The notes beneath the pieces were generated by a model. That model saw only the letters and a program-made list of their open reading frames with translations. It made no database searches and was not told where the DNA came from. Source: Solitalea agri (GTDB lineage: Bacteria > Bacteroidota > Bacteroidia > Sphingobacteriales > Sphingobacteriaceae). From it: a stretch of 64,000 nucleotides of DNA. Positions 1 to 7,576 of the stretch are shown in pieces. The position numbers and the translations under genes are program-made. Where the stretch lies: NCBI RefSeq assembly GCF_023914155.1, contig NZ_JAMWYS010000058.1, forward strand, positions 288,365 to 352,364. Direction: 5' to 3'. Within the stretch, counting starts at the first letter, position 1; each line of letters opens with the position of its first letter.

Positions 1-1031
1 GATTCCAAGTTTTGAAAGATATCTAATAATAAATTCAAGGTTTTTTTACGTTCCTTTTCAGATGCTTTCAATTCTTCTTTTATACTTCTCGCTTCTGTAA
101 TATCCTTTACTGTATGCAAAAAGCCTCTTTCTCTTCGATCGGGGTCTATTTTTGTTGATTTTAATTCTACCCATACCATTTTTCCATTTTTAGAAATAAA
201 TAGCACTTCGGACACTATAGGCACTTGAGAAGTTTTTAATTCATGTTTATGAGCCTTCATTTCTTGAATAGAATCTGAGGACCCCAATTCAATGATATTT
301 TTACCAATCAATTCTTGTGTAGTGTAGCCAAACATTTTGGAAAACTTGGAACTGGCGAATGTAATGTATCGATTTATATCTGTTGCGACTACAGCATCGG
401 CCAGGTTTTCAACGAATTCTAAATACTGTTTTTCGTTTACCCGTGTTTGTTTTAATTGTTTTTGGGTACGAAAAAGTAAAACAGATTTGTTAATAAAAAT
501 AATTGCAGAAATAAAGGCTAATACAGCGAGGAATAATGATGAGTAAAAGTTGATGGCTAGTGCCTTTTTGTGTTCCAATTTTTCCCATCTGCTAAGAAGC
601 GAATTGGTGACCTTATAAAACGCCGTAGTGTTTGAATCTGTTTGCTTAAGAAGTTCTTTCTGTAATCCTTTTCCAGGTTTAGCTAACAGATCAAATTGTA
701 TTTTTTTTCTTTTTTGAAATAAGTTTGAGATGGTATCAAGCGTTTTTTCTTGATCTACCATCGTGCTTTTTAAAAAAAATAACTTTTTATCTATCGAGCT
801 GTGAAGACTCTTTACTTTCTCATTTACCGAATAATCGCCCCGAATAATAGATTCTCGTACAAAAAATGCCGTAGACAAAAACTCGTAGTTAATTTCTTTT
901 AATGTGTTTATTTGTTTTAAGGATAATGAACTTGATCGATTATGCTCTTTAAAGTTCCCAACGTTAATAAACAAATAGGAACCGATAACCAGCATTGTAA
1001 ATAATACGATTGAAATGTTTTTTCGATTCAT
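1..1031 (-). CDS. Membrane-bound PAS sensor protein, 5' part (probable histidine kinase)
   Basis: Partial gene running off the left edge; about 343 N-terminal residues are visible, starting at an ATG whose first base is 1031. Residues about 7-20 and 160-178 are hydrophobic and flank a helical, polar sensor region of about 140 residues, as in CHASE3-type sensors. A PAS domain follows (about 203-310, with FGYTTQELIG and the PAC-like KDITE ending), then a helical linker rich in E and K. In this architecture a histidine kinase core usually follows, but it lies outside the window, so kinase activity is inferred. The gene has no same-strand neighbour close upstream. Confidence 0.75.
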   Translation of the reverse strand, partial: MNRKNISIVLFTMLVIGSYLFINVGNFKEHNRSSSLSLKQINTLKEINYEFLSTAFFVRESIIRGDYSVNEKVKSLHSSIDKKLFFLKSTMVDQEKTLDTISNLFQKRKKIQFDLLAKPGKGLQKELLKQTDSNTTAFYKVTNSLLSRWEKLEHKKALAINFYSSLFLAVLAFISAIIFINKSVLLFRTQKQLKQTRVNEKQYLEFVENLADAVVATDINRYITFASSKFSKMFGYTTQELIGKNIIELGSSDSIQEMKAHKHELKTSQVPIVSEVLFISKNGKMVWVELKSTKIDPDRRERGFLHTVKDITEARSIKEELKASEKERKKTLNLLLDIFQNLE

Positions 1032-1106
1032 TTGCACTACTCCTCCCTTAATATGTTTTATATCAACTATTTCAAGCGGACGAAACTAAATGAATTCGAT
1101 TGTTAA

Positions 1107-1331
1107 AAAATTGATATAAATCATCTTTTCAATGATTATGAGATAATAAACATAACTTCAGAGAAGTTGGGTGAATTAAAAAAGCGGTGGGTCTGGGACG
1201 AAAAACAGCTGTTCAAAAAAGAATGGCGAATCAACGATCAGATCTTCAACATGCATTACCGGAAGAGTTTAAATTCCGATTCCAGTGGTGTAATACGCAT
1301 TAGGGGCATCAATTTTTGGTGGGGAAATTAA
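1107..1331 (+). pseudogene. Possible C-terminal gene remnant
   Basis: An open frame from a stop at 1104-1106 to TAA at 1329-1331 encodes about 74 protein-like residues rich in K, W and N, ending RIRGINFWWGN. The only in-frame ATG is internal (codon NMHYRK), and the preceding 75 bases look like ordinary intergenic sequence. This is what the 3' end of a gene whose front was deleted would look like. I do not recognise the family, and a chance open frame remains possible. Confidence 0.25.
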
Positions 1332-1380
1332 TAACCAGAAATAGGGCTATTCTATGATGTGGATCATGTTTTTCTAGAAA

Positions 1381-1413
1381 CAAAAAAGCACCAGACCCGG
1401 AAAGGTCTGATGC
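1381..1413 (-). terminator. Rho-independent terminator of the glucanase operon
   Basis: Stem GCACCAGACC/GGTCTGATGC (1388-1397 and 1404-1413, one G-T pair) with a CGGAAA loop. On the minus strand it is followed by a run of T (bases 1387-1382). It lies about 110 bases past the GH5 stop codon. Confidence 0.75.
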
Positions 1414-1523
1414 TAAACATAATTAATTGATAAATTGGTTGAAGCGTTAAATATAAGGCTTTATTAATAATTACAAAACCTTTTGTTTACAATTTATTTA
1501 TATTGAAAATCTATTATTTCACC

Positions 1524-3275
1524 TTATTTAATTTTAGCAAATTGAAGTGAACTAAAATTAAATCCTCCTTTATCAAATCGAATTTTCAGCCTGTTAACTC
1601 CTGATTTTAAGTCAGTTCCAGCAGTTTTAACCACTAACCATTTATCTGAATTTAGCTTCTTTGGAATTTCCAGACCATCAATTTTTAACTCATTATTCAC
1701 AAAAACTGAAATTTTCCCTGCCGAAGAATCAGCAGAAACCTTCAGATTCAGGGAATATTTTCCCCGATCTTTAACATTTATTGTATACTGAAGCCATTCT
1801 CCATCCTCAATTTTAAAAACATAAAATCCATTTTCATCTTGCTGAATATCCACTCCATCGTTTCGATAAAGACGACCGATGTTACCCACGGTGTTTACAC
1901 CTGGAGTATAATGGTAGCTTGCCGAGTCCGTATCATAATAAGCATAACGCTGACGGCCCAAATCATAATCAACTGCATTAATTGTTGCATTGGTTCCTAT
2001 TGAATGATTTTTGAATGGAATGGTCTCTGTTGATCTTATTTGACGGAACATGGCATCGATCACATCATGGTGATACACATTGTTTTCTGTTTTCAGATTT
2101 TCAGCCAACTCATCTAAAGTTGCCTGTACTTCAGCTTCAGTTGGCTTCTCTCCTTTTCCATTCGAATAATCAACCAATTTCTGATACCCAGGTGTAAGTT
2201 TTATTTCCAGAGGATTGTTTGAACCCATCTTTTTCAACTGCCACCAAGCCCAGCCAATATTGTGAGCTTCCACCATACTGATCAATTGAGTGTACCAGGT
2301 ATTTGAATTCTCTCCCGACTCCCCCATCCATAAAGGCATATTGTTGATTTTTTGCAGATCAAGAAAGCCTTGTATACTCGCCTGATTATTAAAATTACCA
2401 TACTTATGAAAGCTTACCGCCATATTATTGTCCCAAAGAGGCATAATGCCATTGTAGTTATTTCCAAAGCCATTGCCCTCAATAATAATTATATGCTTGG
2501 TATCCACCTCCCGAATTGCCGTGGTAATATCAACCATTAGCTGACGAAGCGGTTTATTCTCCTTCTCCTGATTGCCAATTCTATCATTTGGATCAGTAAA
2601 GCCCCAGTTAGGTTCGTTGATAATATCGTAGCCTCCAATGTAAGGTTCATTGGAATAACGCTGCGCCAGTTTTTTCCATAAAGCAATCGTTTTTTGTCGG
2701 TTAGCTTCACTCTCCCAAATAGATGGTTTTGAAGGATCACGGTCGGAAATTGCCAGGTCATTTCCCTGTCCACCAGGTGCTGCATGTAAATCTAAAATCA
2801 GGTATAAATGATTGGACTTACACCAACTTAGTAAACTATCTGTCATTGTAAAGCCCTTTTCGAGCCAGGTATTTTGACCCGCTACCGGTTCCTGCTCAAC
2901 GGGTAAAGTGTATAAATTGTAATGCATGGGTAAACGAACCGAATTGAAACCCCAGGCAGCTAACGAATCAATATCTCTTTTTGTAGTGTGATTAGTTAGC
3001 CATGTATTGTAAAAATCATCGGTTTTAACCTTGCCAATTAAGGATTCAATACCCTGTCTGATCTTATATTGCTGACCGATATGGCCCAGCTTAAACATAT
3101 ACCCTTCCTGCAACATCCAGCCACCAAGACCCATACCTCTAAGAATTACCTTATCGCCCTTTTCATTAACAATAAGTTTCCCTTTGGTTTTTAAAAACCC
3201 TTGACCTAATAAACTTAATGGTAAAAAAAAGAGCATAATACCAATCATGCTCTTATATATAGTCTGTTGTTTCAT
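1524..3275 (-). CDS. Secreted GH5 family glucanase with C-terminal carbohydrate-binding module
   Basis: Glycoside hydrolase family 5 (clan A barrel) of 583 residues from the chosen ATG. That start follows TAAA directly, begins a clean signal peptide (hydrophobic stretch, then SLLGQG), and avoids the 20-base overlap with the upstream gene that an ATG at 3305 would need. Visible motifs: RGMGLGGW near the barrel start, RLPMHYN, DLHAAPG, the acid/base Glu in IINEPNWG (about residue 221), FHKYG, and the nucleophile Glu in WMGESG (about 319). The last ~140 residues look like a CBM6/35-type beta-sandwich (DGEWLQYTINVKDRGKY). It is the last gene of a run with two GH30 enzymes and a GH16 enzyme, which suggests beta-1,3/1,6-glucan as substrate. 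The exact GH5 subfamily is not certain. Confidence 0.88.
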   Translation of the reverse strand: MKQQTIYKSMIGIMLFFLPLSLLGQGFLKTKGKLIVNEKGDKVILRGMGLGGWMLQEGYMFKLGHIGQQYKIRQGIESLIGKVKTDDFYNTWLTNHTTKRDIDSLAAWGFNSVRLPMHYNLYTLPVEQEPVAGQNTWLEKGFTMTDSLLSWCKSNHLYLILDLHAAPGGQGNDLAISDRDPSKPSIWESEANRQKTIALWKKLAQRYSNEPYIGGYDIINEPNWGFTDPNDRIGNQEKENKPLRQLMVDITTAIREVDTKHIIIIEGNGFGNNYNGIMPLWDNNMAVSFHKYGNFNNQASIQGFLDLQKINNMPLWMGESGENSNTWYTQLISMVEAHNIGWAWWQLKKMGSNNPLEIKLTPGYQKLVDYSNGKGEKPTEAEVQATLDELAENLKTENNVYHHDVIDAMFRQIRSTETIPFKNHSIGTNATINAVDYDLGRQRYAYYDTDSASYHYTPGVNTVGNIGRLYRNDGVDIQQDENGFYVFKIEDGEWLQYTINVKDRGKYSLNLKVSADSSAGKISVFVNNELKIDGLEIPKKLNSDKWLVVKTAGTDLKSGVNRLKIRFDKGGFNFSSLQFAKIK

Positions 3276-3285
3276 TTTATGCTTG

Positions 3286-4695
3286 CTACCAAACATAGGT
3301 GCCACCTACTTGTGCATCAAGATTTAGGGTAACCGTTTGGTTGTTAAACCTGATGTTAAACGATTGGCTTGTTTGTGAATTGTTAAATACGATTAATACA
3401 TATTTGCCCTGAGGTGTTTTATAAGCCACATTTGGCAAGTCAGCCGATGTATTTGAAGCGATACGAACCGAGCCCGGACGAACAAATTTTGCAGCATGTG
3501 CAATAGTGTAATAAGCCGGATTGCGGGTCACTTTATCTCCATCAATAGTTACCGCCCCTAAACATTTATCGCATCCACCCCTATCGGTAAATGGAGTTAG
3601 CTGAGGATTACTTGTAAGGTTCCATTCTAAAACGGTCTTGCTCCAGTTACGTGCTGCTCCAATGATCAGATCATTCATGTGGAAGGCAAAGTCCTTGGGT
3701 AAGTTACCAGGAGAACCAAACCATTGCTCCGTGAAATAAACATTCTTATCAGGGTGTGCGTTATGAACTTCTGTTAATGCCTCAATTTTACCTCCGTATA
3801 AGTGGAAAGCAGAACCATCAACGTATTTTTTGGCGTCAGGATCATTTAAGATAGAAATCGGATAATCAGGGCGATCACAGTTATGATCATAAACAATGAT
3901 CTTGGTTTTTATATCTGCCTTTTTAAATGCCGGACCTAAATGATTTTTCACGAAAACAGCCTGATCCGTAGCCAACATCAGTAAACTCGGATTATTCCCC
4001 GGATGCAAGGGCTCATTTTGAACGGTTAGTGCATCAATTGCAATACCCTCTGCTTTCATGGCTTGAATATATTTCATCAAATAAAGCGCATAAGCATCAT
4101 AAAACTCCGGTTTTAAACTACCTCCACGTGTATCGTTATTGGTTTTCATCCATTTTGGAGGAGACCATGGAGATGCTAAGAATTTGATTTGAGGATTAAT
4201 TGCCAGAATCTCTTTTATAACCGGAATTAAATTCTTTTTATCAGGACCTAAATCGAACTTTTTCATTTCCACATCCGTTTCACCTTCTGGCAAATCATCG
4301 TATGAAAAAACGTGATCATTCAAATCAGATGCAGCTACACTTAAGCGCAAGTAACTGGTTCCAATCTGATTTCCTTCTGTTCCAAAAAGTTCATGCAGCA
4401 ATTCAGTTCTGGCTGACTTGCTCATGCCCATTAAATGATCGGCACTGCCTCCTGTAAGTGTGTAACCAAATCCATCTATCGACTGATAAGTTTCTTTGGG
4501 GTTTACATCGATAGTACTGTTGATGCCTGAGCTAGTACTCCTAAATCTTATCGACTGTGCCTGCTTTTGAAATAAAACAGATTTAGCAGGATCGGTTATC
4601 CAACATTCAATACTAGCGCCTTTCTGAGCATAAGCAAAACCGGAATAAGCTACCAACAGTGCACTTACTAAACTGCTTTTTAACAATGCTTTCAT
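3286..4695 (-). CDS. Secreted GH30 family beta-glucanase
   Basis: Glycoside hydrolase family 30, 469 residues from the ATG at 4695. This start gives a typical signal peptide ending near FAYAQ, whereas an in-frame ATG at 4752 would add an unlikely 19-residue polar extension. Visible family features: DGFGYTLTGGSA near the N terminus, SPWSPPKWM, the acid/base Glu in LTVQNEPL (about residue 228) and the nucleophile Glu in VYFTEQW (about 323), then a C-terminal beta domain (RPGSVRI...KYVLIVFNN). GH30 includes endo-beta-1,6-glucanases and glucosylceramidases; next to GH16 and GH5 enzymes the beta-1,6-glucanase reading is preferred, by inference. It lies 88 bases after a second GH30 gene and 10 bases before the GH5 gene, consistent with one transcript. 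Confidence 0.88.
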   Translation of the reverse strand: MKALLKSSLVSALLVAYSGFAYAQKGASIECWITDPAKSVLFQKQAQSIRFRSTSSGINSTIDVNPKETYQSIDGFGYTLTGGSADHLMGMSKSARTELLHELFGTEGNQIGTSYLRLSVAASDLNDHVFSYDDLPEGETDVEMKKFDLGPDKKNLIPVIKEILAINPQIKFLASPWSPPKWMKTNNDTRGGSLKPEFYDAYALYLMKYIQAMKAEGIAIDALTVQNEPLHPGNNPSLLMLATDQAVFVKNHLGPAFKKADIKTKIIVYDHNCDRPDYPISILNDPDAKKYVDGSAFHLYGGKIEALTEVHNAHPDKNVYFTEQWFGSPGNLPKDFAFHMNDLIIGAARNWSKTVLEWNLTSNPQLTPFTDRGGCDKCLGAVTIDGDKVTRNPAYYTIAHAAKFVRPGSVRIASNTSADLPNVAYKTPQGKYVLIVFNNSQTSQSFNIRFNNQTVTLNLDAQVGGTYVW

Positions 4696-4783
4696 TTCTT
4701 TTCTAACAATCTTACCCTGATAAAAACCATAAAATTTATCTACCAAGTGCAAAGTTGAGCTAAAACCAATATTGACTTATTAA

Positions 4784-6226
4784 CTATTTAATAATTAATG
4801 TACTGATTGAATGTGCAGGACTATTGACAGAAGCATTATTTCCTTTAATTGAAATATTAAACGGCAAGGCATCGTCAGAGCGGTTCATTACTATTACCGC
4901 CACTTTACCATCTGTATTGATAAAAGCAGTGGTTAACAATTTATCACGATTAGAGGATGCGATAATGCGTTTCGCTCCAGGACGAACAAACTTTGAAAAA
5001 TGCGCGAAATAATAATACGAATTTGTATAAATCAGTTTATCATTTTTAGTATCCGCATGAACCGGGGCATAACATAAATTGCCAACATGATTTGGACCTC
5101 CAGTTTCATCAAGCAATACATTCCAGTCAGTCCAAGCGCAGGTGCCATTATTAAAATCGTTTACCATCGAATAGCCATAACGTTCGCCTAATGTCCAATC
5201 ATCAACTTTCTTTAAGTTGAACACCTCTTTACATCCTTCAGTAAAAATCAAATTAGTTTCTGGATAGGTTTCGTGCACTCTTTTCACATTATCGAACTGC
5301 ATACCACTACCGGTCCAGGTTTCGTACCAGTGGTAACCAATGCCCCAAACGTATTTAGCCGCTTCAGGGTCATCTAAAATAGTGCTTGCACGCTGGTAAA
5401 TAAGGTCGCGGTTATGATCCCAGGCAATCAGTTTCTTATTATCCATACCTGCTTTTTTAAGCGTTGGACCTAAATAGCCTTTAATAAAATCGCGCTCATC
5501 ATCTGCAGTATAAATACACGATTCCCATGTTTGCTTAGCCATCGGCTCATTTTGAACTGTTAAGCCCCAAATTGGTATTCCTAATGCTTCGTATGTCTGA
5601 ATAAATTTCACATAATAATTGGCCCAGGCCTGACGATATTCAGGTAATAATTTACCACCTTGTAACATGTTGTTGTTGTCTTTCATCCAGGCCGGAGGAC
5701 TCCATGGTGACACAAAAGTGGTTAATTGACCGCCCGCAGCTGCAATGGCTTGTTTAATTAACGGAATGCGGTATTTTTTGTCGTGACTAACGTCAAAACT
5801 CTTCAGCTCCTTGTCATTGTCCTTAACGTACGTGTAAGTGTCGCTGCTAAAGTCGCAGCTGTTAATATGTGTACGAGCTAGTGAATAGCCAGCTCCTTTA
5901 TCTTTATCGTAACAAGCAGTTAAAAATTCCTGTTGTTTCTCTTTAGATAGTTTAGCAAAGGTTTCAGCCGCAGCGTCTGTTATTGCTCCTCCAATCCCCT
6001 GAATGGTTTGAAATGTTTTTGTTGGATCAACAAAAATGGTCACTTCAGTTTCAAACGGTTGGCCGTGAGGTTTAAATTCAGCTGTTCCATTTGGAGATAA
6101 TCGCAAAGCCGATTGTTGTGCTGTGGTATAAACCGATATTTTTTTACCATCGGTTGAATAGGTTTGCTGAGCCTGTACTGAGGCAGTTAGTGCAAGTATC
6201 GAAAAGGTTAAAACTGATTTTCTCAT
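4784..6226 (-). CDS. Secreted GH30 family glycosidase
   Basis: Second, distinct GH30 enzyme (480 residues). A signal peptide ends near SVQAQ at about residue 20. Family motifs: IQGIGGAITDAAAE at about 75-88 (the GH30_1-like GGA-TDA signature), SPWSPPAWM at 173-181, the acid/base Glu227 in LTVQNEPM and the nucleophile Glu330 in LIFTEG. The C-terminal beta domain carries KFVRPGAKRI and VIVMNRSDD. It is only moderately similar to the GH30 enzyme downstream, so the two probably split glucosidase and endo-glucanase roles on one polymer. It sits 37 bases after the GH16 gene in the same operon. Exo-glucosidase versus endo-glucanase specificity cannot be decided from sequence alone. Confidence 0.88.
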   Translation of the reverse strand: MRKSVLTFSILALTASVQAQQTYSTDGKKISVYTTAQQSALRLSPNGTAEFKPHGQPFETEVTIFVDPTKTFQTIQGIGGAITDAAAETFAKLSKEKQQEFLTACYDKDKGAGYSLARTHINSCDFSSDTYTYVKDNDKELKSFDVSHDKKYRIPLIKQAIAAAGGQLTTFVSPWSPPAWMKDNNNMLQGGKLLPEYRQAWANYYVKFIQTYEALGIPIWGLTVQNEPMAKQTWESCIYTADDERDFIKGYLGPTLKKAGMDNKKLIAWDHNRDLIYQRASTILDDPEAAKYVWGIGYHWYETWTGSGMQFDNVKRVHETYPETNLIFTEGCKEVFNLKKVDDWTLGERYGYSMVNDFNNGTCAWTDWNVLLDETGGPNHVGNLCYAPVHADTKNDKLIYTNSYYYFAHFSKFVRPGAKRIIASSNRDKLLTTAFINTDGKVAVIVMNRSDDALPFNISIKGNNASVNSPAHSISTLIIK

Positions 6227-6263
6227 ATTTTAATGGCTGATAAGCTTATATTATCAATTGAGG

Positions 6264-7121
6264 TTATTTATCAATCATTTTGTAAACTCTTACATAATCT
6301 ACTTCCATTGCTGCAGGGAATGCAGATTCATCCACACCTTGTGCACCTCCCCAATCGCCTCCAACAGCCACATTCATAAGTATATGAAAACGCTTATCGA
6401 AAGGCCATACCTTATAACCTTTACCTTCGTTTACAAATTCGAACACTTGTACATCGTCAATAAAGCCTCTTAATGCGTAGGGAGTCCAATCAAGACGATA
6501 TAGGTGAAAATCGGTTGTGGCTGTAGGAATGGTCTTCGTACTTGTTTTTTGGGTATTTATTTTAAAATAATAAGCCTCGGTATGTGCAGAAATATGCACC
6601 ACATTGGGATCAAATCCTACGTGTTCCATAATATCAATCTCACCCGATTGGGGCCAACCTCCGTATTCCCAATCGGTAGGCAGCATCCACAATGCTGGCC
6701 ATGTACCTTTACCTGCTGGCAGTTTGGCTTTAATCTCTACTCTTCCATATAAAAAATCCCCTTGACCTTTTGAAATCATACGGGAAGAAGTATAATCTTT
6801 ACCTCCCATCGATTGCTTTTTAGCAGTAATGGTGAGCTTACCATTAGCAACCGAGGCATTTTCAATAGAATTGGTATAATATTCTAGTTCATTGTTTCCC
6901 CAACCCGAACCGCCTAAATCATATCCCCATTTATCAGGAGTAGGCAATCCTTCATAATCAAATTCATCAGCCCACATTGGTGTTGCTTCAAATTGCCATT
7001 GCTTATCAGTTGGCGCTTGTGGTAAGTTTGGATAGTCAGCCTTTTCTTCTTTTTTCTTACCGGAGCAAGCCAAAACACCTAATAAAAGAACAGACCAGGT
7101 AGTCATTCGTATTTTTTTCAT
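6264..7121 (-). CDS. GH16 family beta-glucanase lipoprotein (laminarinase-like)
   Basis: Glycoside hydrolase family 16 jelly-roll enzyme, 285 residues. The N terminus is a lipoprotein signal (LGVLACS, lipidated Cys19), followed by a K/E-rich linker, so it is likely outer-membrane anchored. The catalytic signature is at 161-166: Glu161 nucleophile, Asp163 and Glu166 acid/base in GEIDIMEHVG. WPALWMLP precedes it and a GGDWGG loop lies near the end, both typical of bacterial endo-beta-1,3-glucanases. It is the first gene of the minus-strand glucanase operon and would give the surface endo-activity that feeds the GH30 and GH5 enzymes. No SusC/SusD pair is present beside it. Confidence 0.9.
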   Translation of the reverse strand: MKKIRMTTWSVLLLGVLACSGKKKEEKADYPNLPQAPTDKQWQFEATPMWADEFDYEGLPTPDKWGYDLGGSGWGNNELEYYTNSIENASVANGKLTITAKKQSMGGKDYTSSRMISKGQGDFLYGRVEIKAKLPAGKGTWPALWMLPTDWEYGGWPQSGEIDIMEHVGFDPNVVHISAHTEAYYFKINTQKTSTKTIPTATTDFHLYRLDWTPYALRGFIDDVQVFEFVNEGKGYKVWPFDKRFHILMNVAVGGDWGGAQGVDESAFPAAMEVDYVRVYKMIDK

Positions 7122-7576
7122 AATATAAAATGGATGTAAGCAAACAATAAGAAGCTGCCGGAAATCCGGCAGCTTACATAACCAATTATTAATATTTCAA
7201 ATGCAAAACTTTCCTATCGATTTTATGCAATACTTAACAGGACTTAATAACGACTTATTAAATTATCATAGCCAAAGCTCATCTTACCCATTCAATAAGT
7301 CAAAATTATTACCTGATAAATTGGTTGACTATTACTGCAAAAGGAGGCAGTAATTATTTTTTTAAATGTAAAGCAGAAATGAAAACGAAGGTAATTTACA
7401 TACCCCTACAGAAACCATACAAAACCACTAAACATCTGAAAAAACAGCCCTACAATAGCACTACAGATAGGCATCAATCATTTAATCTACAGCTATTTAA
7501 GCAGACAAACCTTAGCAAATATAAAGTTCGATTAAAATCGGACTTTATGCTCTTCTTAGAGCTAATTCGGATAGGT
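7122..7576 (-). other. Leader/promoter region of the glucanase operon
   Basis: 455 bases between the regulator stop and the GH16 start. It holds a perfect hairpin at 7152-7175 (10-bp arms AAGCTGCCGG/CCGGCAGCTT, loop AAAT). On the minus strand the hairpin is followed by TTCTTATTGTTTG, so it could be a terminator, an attenuator or a leader structure. A Bacteroidota-style -7 box TATATTTG reads on the minus strand at 7523-7516, but no convincing -33 TTTG was found. An 87-codon open frame on the plus strand (7325-7588) looks spurious. The operon promoter presumably lies here. Confidence 0.45.

Noticed and set aside
7516..7523. TATATTTG as -7 box of the glucanase operon promoter
   Set aside because: Fits the Bacteroidota -7 consensus, but no -33 TTTG lies at the right distance in this AT-rich sequence, so it is only mentioned.
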